Positions 43,580 to 53,800 of a DNA stretch of 64,000 bases are shown in pieces. Made by a program: the position numbers and the translations under genes. Under the pieces are notes generated by a model. The model was not told the origin of the DNA. It saw nothing but the letters and a program-made list of their open reading frames with translations, and searched no databases. Source of the stretch: Acidobacteriaceae bacterium (GTDB taxonomy: Bacteria > Acidobacteriota > Terriglobia > Terriglobales > Acidobacteriaceae); the NCBI GenBank assembly GCA_030037545.1, contig JASHRF010000061.1:1-64000 (forward strand), written 5' to 3'. The number at the start of each line of letters is the position of its first letter. The stretch's first letter is position 1.

Positions 43580-44611
43580 TTACGAGGCCATCCCCAGCCC
43601 GACCAGGTTGGCAGCGGCCACGATCACCAGCATTCCTGCCCAAAGCAGCCGCACCGGGCGTCTGCTGATTCCGGCCCACTCGCCCAGCGCCAGGCCCACA
43701 ATGCCGCCGCAGAGAACATAGCCGCTCATGTGCAGCATCCAGTTCACGTAGGCCAGGCGCACGGGGATGTTGGCTGCGCCCCAGGCGTAGAAAAAAAACT
43801 GCAGATACCACATGATTCCACCGGCCGCCGCCATGCTGCCATTCTTTACCAGAACGGCCTTGGACTGCTCCAGGTCGCGGCGCAGCGACAGATCGGGTTT
43901 GAATGCCAGCCGCAGGAAACAGTAGCCCATATTTACCACTGCGCCGCCACCCATAATGATGACGTAAGACGGCAGCGCGCTATAGAGTGCGCTGACGCCA
44001 AGACCTAGCGCGGCTGCAGAAATGGGCTGCGCAGCGTCAATGGCGAATGACATGCCCGAGGAAAAGATTCCACACAGCACTGCCAGCACCAGGCCAAGCT
44101 TGAGGTTGAATTCCTGGATTTCGCCGCGTAGCTCGATCTCCTTCTGATGGCCGGCATAGGAGACCATGGCCACACCGAGCAATGCCACCAGCACGCCCGA
44201 CATGGTCCAAAGCCCGCTGCGGCTCAGGAAAAGGGGCGCAAAGTGGCCGTGCATAAGCGGAGGCGCTAGCGTGCCCACCACGAGAGTGACGCCAATGGCC
44301 ACGCCAATGCCCAGCGACATGCCCAGATGGCGCATGGTGAGGCCGTAACTCACATTGCCGATACCCCACATGGCTCCGAAGAGAGCAACCTTGAGGACGA
44401 GACTCGTGTCCAGCGCAGCGTAAAAAGCTCGGAAATCGGGCAGCAGAAACCAGCTCACGCCCATGGGCAGCAGAATCCAGGAAAAGAAGCCGGCCACGGC
44501 CCAAGTGGTTTCCCACGACCATCTTTTCACTTTCTCAATGGGGGCATAAAAAGAGGCGGCGCAGGAGGCGCCCACCAGGTGCCATGCCATTCCGGTTAGT
44601 ATGGCCGGCAT
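43580..44611 (-). CDS. rhaT: L-rhamnose/proton symporter
   Basis: The ATG at 44611 has GGAAGAGG directly upstream and starts MPAILTGMAWHLVGASCAAS, as RhaT does. The open frame extending to 45031 is not used. The 343-residue protein has about ten helices: the characteristic FYAPIEKVKRWSWETTWAVA, SWILLPMGVSWFLLP, ALFGAMWGIGNVSYGLTMRH and LGMSLGIGVAIGVTLVVGTL are close to enterobacterial RhaT. It imports L-rhamnose with protons. The pair rhaT-rhaA is transcribed away from the GH44 gene. Confidence 0.9.
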   Translation of the reverse strand: MPAILTGMAWHLVGASCAASFYAPIEKVKRWSWETTWAVAGFFSWILLPMGVSWFLLPDFRAFYAALDTSLVLKVALFGAMWGIGNVSYGLTMRHLGMSLGIGVAIGVTLVVGTLAPPLMHGHFAPLFLSRSGLWTMSGVLVALLGVAMVSYAGHQKEIELRGEIQEFNLKLGLVLAVLCGIFSSGMSFAIDAAQPISAAALGLGVSALYSALPSYVIIMGGGAVVNMGYCFLRLAFKPDLSLRRDLEQSKAVLVKNGSMAAAGGIMWYLQFFFYAWGAANIPVRLAYVNWMLHMSGYVLCGGIVGLALGEWAGISRRPVRLLWAGMLVIVAAANLVGLGMAS

Positions 44612-44713
44612 TCCTCTTCCTTTCAAGGCTGGCGCGGGCTTGGGATGCGGCCGCGCAACTGCAATGTGGCTGGAGTAAGCCCAAACCCGAACGCGACACC
44701 AAATCTCTGTTGA

Positions 44714-44742
44714 AGCTATGTGACATGACGCGACGCTGTCAA
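44714..44742 (-). promoter_or_regulatory. Candidate sigma-70 promoter of rhaT-rhaA
   Basis: On the minus strand TTGACA (44742-44737) is followed after 17 bases by ATAGCT (44719-44714), a weak -10. The start site would be about 100 bases upstream of rhaT. The palindrome at 44777-44796 lies 35 bases upstream of the -35. Confidence 0.4.
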
Positions 44743-44776
44743 CACAAAATCGCTTTTTTTGTGCCCATGATCTCGT

Positions 44777-44796
44777 TATCACGGGGCGCCGTGATA
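44777..44796. promoter_or_regulatory. 20-bp palindrome in the rhaT/GH44 divergent region
   Basis: TATCACGG-GGCG-CCGTGATA is a perfect 8-4-8 palindrome, midway between the two divergent genes. It is the size of a repressor operator and could control rhaT-rhaA, the GH44 gene or both. The LacI gene at 48481 follows GH44, making it a candidate regulator. Confidence 0.45.
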
Positions 44797-44885
44797 GGAT
44801 TGCTGGCGCACTGAAAACCATCACGTGAGGGCGCTGAACGGAGACGGCCGCGCACCCGGTCAAAGAGCCGCGGCGAGGGACCCGC

Positions 44886-47800
44886 ATGACTAGGACTGGA
44901 CCGCAGGCGGCACTGGGATTGACTTTGATGGCCGGACTTTGGCTGTCAGGATGCGGCGGAGGCCTGAGCTCCACTCCGCCCCCGCAGAAATCGACGCCGG
45001 CAGTGACGGTAACGCCCTCAGTGAAGAGCATGACCGCAAATCAAGCCCTTACGGTGACCGTCAGCGTAAGCGGGAGCAACGGCACGCCTACCGGTTCGGT
45101 GATACTGAGCGCCGGCGCCTATTCGTCTCCGGCAACCACGCTGAGCAGCGGCAGCGCTGCGATTACCATTCCCGCCAATACGCTGGCAACCGGAGCTGTG
45201 ACGCTCTCGGCCGGCTATACTCCGGATGCAAGTAGCGCCTCTATCTACAACAGCACTTCGGGAACGGTCACGGTTACGGTGCTGACCATGCCGAGCATAA
45301 CCGTGGCTCCGAGTTCCGGTAGCATCACCACCACGCAGGCGTTGACGGTGACGATATCGGTGAGCGGAGCCGGAAACACGCCGACCGGATCGGTGACGTT
45401 GAGCAGCGGCAGCTATGCGTCCATGCCCTCCACGCTCAGCAACGGCAGTGTCCAGATTACGATCCCTGCGGGCTCGCTGTCTGTGGGAACCGACAGTTTG
45501 ACCGCCCAGTACACGCCAGACACCACCAGCGCTTCAATCTACGCCAATTCCATCGGATCGAACTCCGTCAAAGTATCTCTGGACGTGCCGGTAGTAGCCG
45601 TGACGCCAGGTTCGAACAGCATTCCTACCACGCAGGCGCTGACGGTGACGGTAACGGTGAGCGGCGGCGGCACGAGTCCAGCGCCAACCGGATCCGTGAC
45701 CCTGAGCAGCGGAACCTACACTTCCGGGGCGGCCACGCTGAGCAGCGGAAGCGCGTCGATCAATATCCCGGCCGGCTCGCTGGCCGCGGGAAGCGACACG
45801 TTGACGGCCAAATACACCCCGGACATGGCCGGCTCCGCTATCTATGCGAGCGCCAGCGGGACGAATTCCGTAACCGTCACCAGCGCGACTACGTATGTAT
45901 TGACCGTCGATTCGACCGCGCCTGCGAGCGGGATCACGATCGGCGCTAGCCCGGAGGATGTCAATTCAAAAAGCAGCGGCGTCACGCCGTTCACGCTCAC
46001 CTATAGCACCGGAACCCAGGTGACGTTGAGCGCTGGGCAGTTGGACGACGGCTATTCCTTCGTGTCGTGGACCGGGTGCACGTCCACGCCCAGCACAGGC
46101 GTCTGCGATGTCACGGTCAACGCCAATACCACCGTGACCGTGAACTACAACCAGACGGGCATCACTTCCATCACCATCACGCCCAACACGGCTACGATCG
46201 GTACCCAGCAGCAATTTACGGCCACGGTGAACGGCGCGGGGAGCTTCAGCAAGTCGGTTAGCTGGAGCTTGAGCTGCCCGGCGTGCGGCAGCTTGAGCGA
46301 AGGGGATTTCGCGTCAACGACCACCACGACTGCGCTCTACAACACGCCCTACCCGGCTCCGGCCTCGGTAACCATCACGGCCACCAGCACCCAGGACACG
46401 TCCGTGAGCGGAAGCGTGACAGTTGCGCTGAATCCGCCCGCGGCGTCCACCGGGCCGTCGTTGCTGGTAGACATCAATACGCCCAACACACCCGCCGAGA
46501 ATCCGCATACCATCAGCCCTTACGTATACGGGATGAACGCGTACGCTCTCGATTCAGCATCCGAGAAGATTGCCGACCCCGCCATTTTGCGCTGGGGCGG
46601 CGACGACACCTCGCGCTACAACTACCAGAACGACATGACCAACTCGGCAAGTGATTATTACTTCGAGAGTTTCCAGGGCGCAGCCGCGATGTTTCCCAAC
46701 TCCACCAGCAGCAACAGTTTTACAAGTTTCGTAGAGAGCACCGATGCTGCCGGCTCTGCAGCTTTAGGCACCGTGCCGGTGTTGGGCTGGGTCACCAACA
46801 ACCAGCAGTACGCCTGCAGCTTTCCCGAATCTCAGTTCCCCGGACAGGAGGAATACAACGGCAACAACTGCGGCAACGGCGTGGAGGCGGATGGGACCGA
46901 TCTCTACGGCAGCAACGCCATTGCAGCCACCACGAGCATTTCGGAACCGCCGCCGGATATTATGTCGAGCAGTACTCCGGGGCCCGGTTCCGCGAACCTG
47001 CCGTCATGGGCCGCAGGCACGTGGGCTGGCGAATGGGTAAATTCGGTGGTGAGCAATGCCAGCCTCGGCAACGGCGCCAGCGGCAAAGGCGTGGCGGTAT
47101 GGGACCTGGACAACGAGCCGACGTGGTGGGACGCGGTGCATCGCGACGTGCATCCCGATCCCTTTACCTACGACGAAGTGACCAACGGCGACATCGGCAC
47201 GGCGCTGGCCATCAAGACGGCCGATCCGACAGCGTTGGTGAGCGGGCCAGTGATCGACTGGTGGTGGGCGTACTTTTACTCAAAAGAAGATATTGAAAAC
47301 GGGTGGTCGTCCGGGCCATGCTACCAGCCATGGAGCAATCCGACGGATCGCGCCGCCCACGGAGGCACGGCGCTGATGGACTATTATCTGCAGCAGTTCC
47401 AGCAATATTCTCAGGAATACGGAATCCGGCTGCTCGATTACGTCGACATTCACGGGTATTTTGCGCCGGATTATCCTGTCGGCAGCGGCAACTCGGTGGG
47501 TTTGACAACAGCGGGCGACACCCAGGAGCAGCAAACCCGCATGAACGGCACGCGCGTCTACTGGGATCCCACCTATACCGACCCCAACTACCCGCAACCC
47601 AATTACTCCGGCGCGCCGGCCGCGTCAACCAATTGCTCACCGCCGCTTCAGGCGCCGGAGCTGGTGCGGCTCCTGAAGAGTTGGGTAAGCAACGATTATC
47701 CCGGCACGCCCACCGATCCCACCCGGACTGCGATCGACGAATACAACTTCGGCGGGCTGGAATCGATCAACGGCGCCGTCACGCAGGCGGATATTCTCGG

Positions 47801-48263
47801 CATCTTCGGACGCGAGGGGCTGGACATGGGCGCATTCTGGCCGTCGCAAGCCTATGACACGCAGGGCCCGGGAAATTTTGCCTTCGCCATGTACCGCAAC
47901 TACGATGGCAATGACTCTACCTTCGGCGACACCTATCTGTATGCGACCAGCACGGCCAGCGGCGGAGGCGACGGCGAAGGCCAGCTCGCGGTCTATGGCG
48001 GGCTGCGCAGCACGGACAACTCCATTACCGTGATGGTGATCAATAAGACCTACGGCTCGCTGACTTCGACCATCAGCCTGGAGAATTTTGTGGGCGGCTC
48101 AGGCCTCACAGCGCAGGTCTACCAGTACAGCAACGCCAGTCTGACTGCGATCGCTACGCCTGGCACGACGCCGGTAACGCCGCCCAGCGGAGGTGGGAAT
48201 ACGAGCACTATCAGCTACACGTTTCCAGGCCAGTCGATCACGCTGCTGGTGGTGCCGAATTGA
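44886..48263 (+). CDS. Secreted GH44 glycanase with N-terminal Ig-like repeats
   Basis: GAGGGA precedes the ATG. The 1125-residue protein has a lipoprotein signal (ALGLTLMAGLWLSGCGGG, lipobox LSGC). Three Ig-like repeats of about 95 residues follow (each with TTQALTVTxSVSG, PTGSVTLSSGxY, xTAxYTPD), then an InlB-like repeat (SYSFVSWTGCT-like region) and another Ig-like domain. The GH44 domain begins about 527 (NPHTISPYVYGMNAYALD, ILRWGGDDTSRYNYQNDM). The acid/base Glu is in WDLDNEPTWWD (about 744) and the nucleophile in TAIDEYNFG (about 952); a beta domain ends the protein. GH44 enzymes cleave beta-1,4-glucans, mixed-linkage glucan or xyloglucan. The cell-surface lipoprotein tether is likely. 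Confidence 0.88.
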   Translation: MTRTGPQAALGLTLMAGLWLSGCGGGLSSTPPPQKSTPAVTVTPSVKSMTANQALTVTVSVSGSNGTPTGSVILSAGAYSSPATTLSSGSAAITIPANTLATGAVTLSAGYTPDASSASIYNSTSGTVTVTVLTMPSITVAPSSGSITTTQALTVTISVSGAGNTPTGSVTLSSGSYASMPSTLSNGSVQITIPAGSLSVGTDSLTAQYTPDTTSASIYANSIGSNSVKVSLDVPVVAVTPGSNSIPTTQALTVTVTVSGGGTSPAPTGSVTLSSGTYTSGAATLSSGSASINIPAGSLAAGSDTLTAKYTPDMAGSAIYASASGTNSVTVTSATTYVLTVDSTAPASGITIGASPEDVNSKSSGVTPFTLTYSTGTQVTLSAGQLDDGYSFVSWTGCTSTPSTGVCDVTVNANTTVTVNYNQTGITSITITPNTATIGTQQQFTATVNGAGSFSKSVSWSLSCPACGSLSEGDFASTTTTTALYNTPYPAPASVTITATSTQDTSVSGSVTVALNPPAASTGPSLLVDINTPNTPAENPHTISPYVYGMNAYALDSASEKIADPAILRWGGDDTSRYNYQNDMTNSASDYYFESFQGAAAMFPNSTSSNSFTSFVESTDAAGSAALGTVPVLGWVTNNQQYACSFPESQFPGQEEYNGNNCGNGVEADGTDLYGSNAIAATTSISEPPPDIMSSSTPGPGSANLPSWAAGTWAGEWVNSVVSNASLGNGASGKGVAVWDLDNEPTWWDAVHRDVHPDPFTYDEVTNGDIGTALAIKTADPTALVSGPVIDWWWAYFYSKEDIENGWSSGPCYQPWSNPTDRAAHGGTALMDYYLQQFQQYSQEYGIRLLDYVDIHGYFAPDYPVGSGNSVGLTTAGDTQEQQTRMNGTRVYWDPTYTDPNYPQPNYSGAPAASTNCSPPLQAPELVRLLKSWVSNDYPGTPTDPTRTAIDEYNFGGLESINGAVTQADILGIFGREGLDMGAFWPSQAYDTQGPGNFAFAMYRNYDGNDSTFGDTYLYATSTASGGGDGEGQLAVYGGLRSTDNSITVMVINKTYGSLTSTISLENFVGGSGLTAQVYQYSNASLTAIATPGTTPVTPPSGGGNTSTISYTFPGQSITLLVVPN

Positions 48264-48295
48264 TTGACTGCGCCGTGAAGCGCTCACAGTTTACC

Positions 48296-48324
48296 TTGCG
48301 CCTGCCGGTTCCCGCTGTTATAGT
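48296..48324 (+). promoter_or_regulatory. Candidate promoter for the LacI gene
   Basis: TTGCGC (48296-48301), 17 bases, TATAGT (48319-48324, five of six). It lies in the 217-base gap between GH44 and the LacI regulator. Confidence 0.45.
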
Positions 48325-48480
48325 CCTGCTTTGGCCGATCGCTTCATTTGATAGACGGCGCGTGAACTGGAGCGCCGCACGTGCGGCTGTTGCGACTATG
48401 GTTGGTTGCGACTGCGGTAGGGTTTTCCCTTTGTGGATTTGGCCAGGACGTGAGCAACCGCGTTGTTCCTGGGGAGTGGG

Positions 48481-49572
48481 ATGAAAGTTTCTGCCGGCAA
48501 TCGGTCGCAGAACCGGGCAAAACAGGATGAGCTGACGCGGGCTGCGCACCGCAAGCCGACCATGAGCGACGTGGCACGGCTGGCCGGAGTGGGCACCATG
48601 ACGGTGTCCCGGGTGCTGAGCGGAACCGTGCATGTTACGGCCGCGACAGCACAGCGCGTACACACCGCCGTAGCGCAGCTGAAATACCGGCCCAATGAAC
48701 TGGCGCGAGCCTTCCGCGGGCAGCACAGCCATTCCATCGGCCTCATTATTCCTTACCTCTACGATCCCTTCTTTGCCAATTGCGCGCACGCAGTGACGAC
48801 CGTGGCCCGGGAACACGGTTATTCGGTTCTCATCACCACTTCGGGGGAGGACCCGGAGACGGAATTTGCTGAAGCCGAGCAGATGCTGCAGCGGCACGTG
48901 GATGGAATCGTGGTGATCCCGTCACGCTTCAAGCATACCCGGCTCACCCGGGCGCTCTTCGGCAGGACGCCAGTGGTCGCGTTCGACCGTCCTGTGCCGG
49001 ACCCCACCATCGACGTGGTCCTGGTGCAGAACACGGCGGGCACGCGCCGCATCGTGGAGCATCTCATCGAGCACGGTCACCGGAGAATAGCTTACGTGGC
49101 GCTGAGCCGCAGCCTGTTTACCATCAATGCACGGTTTCTGGGCTACCGGCGAGCCATGCACGACGCGGGGTTGGAGGAGGATGCAATCTTCGATTGCGAT
49201 TCAGAAGAGAAGACCACGCGCATCCTGAAGGAACGTGTGAGCGGGCCGGATGCGCCTACTGCGCTACTGACTTCTAACACGCTGGTGACGCGGTTTGTGC
49301 TGGGCGCCATTGCGCGGTTGGGCCTGAAAGTTCCCAACGATCTGGCTTTCGCGGGATTCGACGATTTCGACCTAGCGGAGTTCACATCGCCGCCCCTGAC
49401 CGTCGTGCGCCAGCCAGCGCTGGAGATGGGCAGGGCGGCCACCAGCCTACTCTTCGACCGCGTTACGCGCGGGGAAACGCCCAGCACCGGAAACCGCATC
49501 GTGCTGCCTGTGGAGATCGTGTTACGCCGCTCCTGCGGCTGCAAGCACCACAATGCGGTGGTGATTCATTAG
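48481..49572 (+). CDS. LacI-family transcriptional regulator
   Basis: The ATG at 48481 follows GGGGAG four bases upstream. The 363-residue protein has the HTH MSDVARLAGVGTMTVSRVLS (about 28-47) with the hinge helix LKYRPNELARAFRGQHS. A sugar-binding core follows (GLIIPYLYDPFFANCAHAVT, DGIVVIPSRFKHTRL, DDFDLAEFTSPPLTVVRQPA) and the C-terminal RRSCGC. It is a typical sugar-responsive repressor. By position it may control GH44, rhaT-rhaA or the ROK/GH operon that follows. The palindromes at 44777 and 25141 are candidate targets. The sugar ligand is unknown. Confidence 0.9.
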   Translation: MKVSAGNRSQNRAKQDELTRAAHRKPTMSDVARLAGVGTMTVSRVLSGTVHVTAATAQRVHTAVAQLKYRPNELARAFRGQHSHSIGLIIPYLYDPFFANCAHAVTTVAREHGYSVLITTSGEDPETEFAEAEQMLQRHVDGIVVIPSRFKHTRLTRALFGRTPVVAFDRPVPDPTIDVVLVQNTAGTRRIVEHLIEHGHRRIAYVALSRSLFTINARFLGYRRAMHDAGLEEDAIFDCDSEEKTTRILKERVSGPDAPTALLTSNTLVTRFVLGAIARLGLKVPNDLAFAGFDDFDLAEFTSPPLTVVRQPALEMGRAATSLLFDRVTRGETPSTGNRIVLPVEIVLRRSCGCKHHNAVVIH

Positions 49573-49910
49573 GTTCACGCCGGCGTTGCCGGCCCCCGGA
49601 AAAGCGGTCGCTTTGCGGCCCCTCATCCTTTCCGAGAGAAATTCGGGAAACCGGTCCTTCGATTTCACTTCGCTCAGCACGAAAACGCGGCTGGAAAACG
49701 GGATTCTCGGGATCGTTATCATTCTCGGCATCGTGAGTCGGCCTCTCCGTGAAGGGTCATGTGTAAACTGCAATGGCAGGATAGCAATGTTTGACTTAGA
49801 AAATCCTTTGTCTCGAAAATCCCTATCTTACTTGGCACAAGCTGTGGTACAAAGGATAGCAATTTCAAATCGTCTGGGAACGCTCTCATAGAATCGGGGA
49901 TTCCGCGGCT
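49573..49910. other. Intergenic, 338 bp, with REP-like and direct repeats
   Basis: No gene is supported. From about 49625 to 49700 the sequence resembles acidobacterial REP-like repeats. AGGATAGCAAT occurs twice, at 49778-49788 and 49853-49863, 75 bases apart. TTGACT (49791-49796) with GAAAAT (49815-49820, 18-base spacer) is a weak candidate promoter for the ROK gene. Confidence 0.3.
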
Positions 49911-50837
49911 GTGACAGATATGGGGCGATGGGTGCTGGTATTTGACGTGGGCGGAAGCCATGTGGCTGCCGCACTATGCCGGGAGCGGGACCTCCGCCTG
50001 GGCACGGTGGCCAGCGCGCCTCACGCGGACGTCGAGAGCGCTGAGGCCTTTGTGGACCTGCTTCACCGGCTGGGCCGGGATGCAGAAGCAGCGTCGGAGC
50101 CAGTGGAGGGGGTGATGCTGGCGGTGCCTGGGCCGTTCGACCTGGAAGCCGGTATCAGCCTCATGCAGCACAAGCTGCCATATCTCCATGGATTCCACTT
50201 GCGGAAAGCGCTGGCCGGGCGCCTGGGATTCGATTCGGCTCGGATTCGATTTCTCAACGATGCTAACGCGTACCTTCTCGGTGAGATCGGGACCGGGGCG
50301 GCGCGCGGATTTGAGCGTGTGATTGGCTTGACGCTAGGCACGGGCATTGGCTCGGCGTTTGCCGTGAGCGGCCAGATTGTGACCGGAGGGCGCGGCGTAC
50401 CGCATGACGGCGAGATCTGGAATTTACCCTATAACGGCGCGACGGTCGAGGACTTCGTTTCCACGCGGGCCATCGTAGGTGCGTATCAGCGGCGTGTCGG
50501 CAGAACCTGCACAGTGGTGGATATCGCCTGGGCCGCAAAATGCGATGCGGCGGCAAGAGCGGCATTCGAGGAGTTCGGCCAGCAGCTTGGCCGAGTCATC
50601 CGCACCGTACTAGGCGAGTTCGAGGCGGACGCCATCGTGCTGGGCGGCGGCATCGCGCAATCCTCCGAGCTATTTCTGGAGGCGGCGCGCAGTGAGTTGC
50701 CACAGCGGCCGCTGGAATTGCGAATCGCAGAGCTTGGCGAGCGCGCGCCGCTGGTGGGCTGTGGCGTGGCGTGGTTCGCGGCCTGCGCTACGGCCATTCC
50801 GGCCGAGTCCGAATCGGCAGGCACTGTCGCGGACTGA
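49911..50837 (+). CDS. ROK-family sugar kinase-like protein
   Basis: The GTG at 49911 or the ATG at 49920 starts the frame. The 308-residue protein has VFDVGGSHVAAALCRERDLR (ATP phosphate loop), VMLAVPGPFDLEAG, RIRFLNDANAYLLGEIGTGA (catalytic Asp of the N-D-A motif) and VIGLTLGTGIGSAFAV. The zinc-binding C-x-C-G-x2-G-C-x-E motif of most ROK proteins is absent (GRGVPHDGEIWNLPYNGATVEDF instead), as in some glucokinase-like members. It likely phosphorylates a hexose such as glucose. It is followed after 47 bases by a large glycosidase in the same direction. Confidence 0.85.
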   Translation: MTDMGRWVLVFDVGGSHVAAALCRERDLRLGTVASAPHADVESAEAFVDLLHRLGRDAEAASEPVEGVMLAVPGPFDLEAGISLMQHKLPYLHGFHLRKALAGRLGFDSARIRFLNDANAYLLGEIGTGAARGFERVIGLTLGTGIGSAFAVSGQIVTGGRGVPHDGEIWNLPYNGATVEDFVSTRAIVGAYQRRVGRTCTVVDIAWAAKCDAAARAAFEEFGQQLGRVIRTVLGEFEADAIVLGGGIAQSSELFLEAARSELPQRPLELRIAELGERAPLVGCGVAWFAACATAIPAESESAGTVAD

Positions 50838-50884
50838 GCCGCGAGCGCCGATCGAAGTCGTGGTTGAAGGTCTGGAGCATTCCG

Positions 50885-53800
50885 ATGAAATTGAACCTGC
50901 ATAGGAGAGATTGCCGGGCGGCATTGCGCCGCGCCGGCTGGTTGCCCACGGTTTTGATGGCGCTGACGCCGGCGGTGTCGCAGGCCAAGACAGTAGTGTT
51001 GTGGCAGACGGGATTTCCATCCGTGGCCAGCCAGCCGGTGGACCGCGCGTCCCTGGAGCAGGCGCTCAAGGAACTGGACGCGCAATTTGCGGACCTGAAG
51101 ACGCTGGCCGATCCAGCTACGCTCGCCGATGCCGATCTGCTCATCCTGCCCTACGGTTCGGCTGTGCCGGTGATCGAGTGGAAAGTGATCGAAGATTATC
51201 TCCACGCGGGCGGAAATCTGCTGATCGTAGGCGGGCAGCCGCTGCGTGTGCCGGTGACCGAAGCGGACGGCAAGTTTGTGCCGGTCGACCCGCAGGATAG
51301 TTATTCGCGGGCTCTCGGCTTCCGTCACACCTACGACGTTCCGGTTCCCGCCGATGTCCATTTTGCGTGGAGGCACGGGTACGCTTGGTCGCAGACGCAG
51401 GTGCGCGCGCGGCGAGTTTTTGCCGTCGAGGGGCAGCTGGACGGGCTGGGTTACATGGTGAACGCCAAGGGCCAGTTGGTCGCCGCGCCGGTGATTGTGG
51501 CGGATCACCTCTCTGGACCGATGAAGGGCAGCCGCATTGTGGCGCTCGATTTCGATCCGCAGCCCGGCTACTGGGAGAGCGCGGATGGGATTGCGCTGCT
51601 GCGGCAGAGCGCGCTCTACGCGAGCCGGGGCGCGACGGCTTTGTCCATCGAATTGCAGTTCTCCGCGGTGCGGCCGGATGAACCACCGGCGATTACGGTG
51701 CATCTGCGCGAGGCCCACGCGCAACACGCGCAGCAGAATGGAGGCGCAACCCCTGAGGAGATCAAAGTTGCGCTGCGCTCGGAAAAGGCCGTGATGGATT
51801 CGGCCACGCTGCCGGTTCCTTCCGGCGGCACTGCCGATCTGGCCGCGCCGTTTACCAAGGCGCTGCCGGCGGGTTTCTATACCGTGACGGCGGAGTTGCG
51901 CGAGAATGGCCGGGGCGAGAATGACCAGCTTGAGGAGTTTTACCAGAATGGGTTCTGGGTTGAGGACGCGTCGGCGGTGAACGCGGGGCCGGTGCTGGGC
52001 GTTAAGGGCAATTTTCTCACCCGCGATGGCGTGCCGTTCTTCCCGGTGGGCACCAATTATTTCACGACCGAAGAAAACGGATGGGACTTCTCCGGGCCGC
52101 GCAATGCGTGGGTGTGGGACAACGATTTTGGCGACATGGCGGCGCATGGCGTGAACTTTGTGCGCACCGGCGTGTGGATGCCGAACGCGAGCTTCATTGA
52201 AGCCGGAACCGGCGGTGTGAATGAGCGCTTTCTGCGCAACCTGGAGGCGTATCTGCGCTGTGCGCAACGGCACAATATTGCGGTGAACTTCAACTTCTTT
52301 GCGTTCTCACCCAAGTCAGGAAGCGGGAGCGCCGGAAATTCTGCAGCTACGCCGCCCAATCCCTACACCGACGATGCGTCAGTGGCTGCGGAGCAGGCGT
52401 ATGTGCGCTCGGTGGTGGACCGGTTCAAGAATGTGCCGTGGCTTTCGTGGGACCTGATAAACGAGCCGAGCTTTTCCAATCCGCGCCATATTTTCAGGGG
52501 CAATTATCCCAACGGCGACGCGAGCGAGACGGCGGCGTGGCGCAAGTGGCTGCGGCAGAAATACGACAACGATTTGCCGGCGCTGGCCAGCGCGTGGCGC
52601 GTGCCGGCAGCGTCACTAGGCAGCTTTGATGCCGTGCCGCTTCCCTTGCCTGCCGATCTTTCGCCCCAGCGCTACGGAAATCCGAACGAAGTGCGCGCCG
52701 TGGATTACAACCTGTTCGCGCAGGGTATTTTCAGCGACTGGGTGCGGTCGATGGTAACGATGATCCGTGCGACCGGGAGCAAGCAACTAATCGACGTGGG
52801 ACAGGACGAAGGCGGCGTGAGCGACCGCGTGCTCAATCAGTTCTATGGTGGCGCGGGAGTTTCGTTTACCACCAACCATACTTACTGGCAGGATGACGCG
52901 CTGTTATGGGATTCGGTGGCGGCGAAACACCCAGGCGTTCCGAACATTACCGGCGAGACCGGCTACCAGCCGGTGTGGGAGCCGGACGGATCGTGGCGCT
53001 ACGACGAGCTGACGGGCGCGAATCTCATTGAACGGAAATGGGCGCTCGGCTTTGCGGCCGGCTCGAGCGGCGCGCTGCAGTGGGACTGGGCGCGCGAGGC
53101 GGACTTCGGGATGCAGCGCAGCGACGGCTCCGCAAAGATTTGGGAAGGCCGCATGAGGGCCCTGGGCGCCTTTGCGCAGAAGGCCGGTTCGATGGCCACG
53201 GGGCTTACGCTACCTCAGATTGCGATCGTGCTACCGCAGTCGCTGCAGATGTCGGTAGCCAACTCGTTCGCAATCGAGGCGCAGAAGAACGCGGTGCGCG
53301 CAATGTACGGCTACGCGCGCGGCGAAGCTTACGCAGTGGGCGAGTACCAGCCGGAACTGCTTGGGCATCCGAAGCTGATCGTGCTTCCGTCGGCGATGTG
53401 CTTGACGAATGATGCTTGGAACGTAATCGAGCAGAGAGTGCGCGATGGGGCTGTGCTGTTGGTAACCGGTCCGTTCGACGGCGATGCGCATTGGCACGCG
53501 ACAGGAAGGCAGAATACAGTGGGGTTGCCGTATCGAACCGAGGCGCTCCTTATCCGCGATCACCTGGTGAAGTTTCCGTTCGGCGAAGAGCGACTGATCT
53601 TTGGTGGCAACATGACGACTGTGTTGAACCGGGCGGCGCTGGCCAACGGGCAGGATTGGGCGGAGAAGCCGCTGGGCAAAGGCAAAATTCTGTTTGCGCC
53701 GTTGCCGCTGGAGCTGAACGACAACCTGCAGGCTATCGGCGATGCATACCGCTACGCGATGAAGGTTGCGGGTGTGACGCCGGTGTATACCACTACGCTC

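Noticed and set aside
49831-49852. CTTGGCACAAGCTGTGG resembling a sigma-54 promoter
   Set aside because: The TGGCAC box is present but the expected TTGCA at the right spacing is not, and no enhancer-binding protein gene is nearby.
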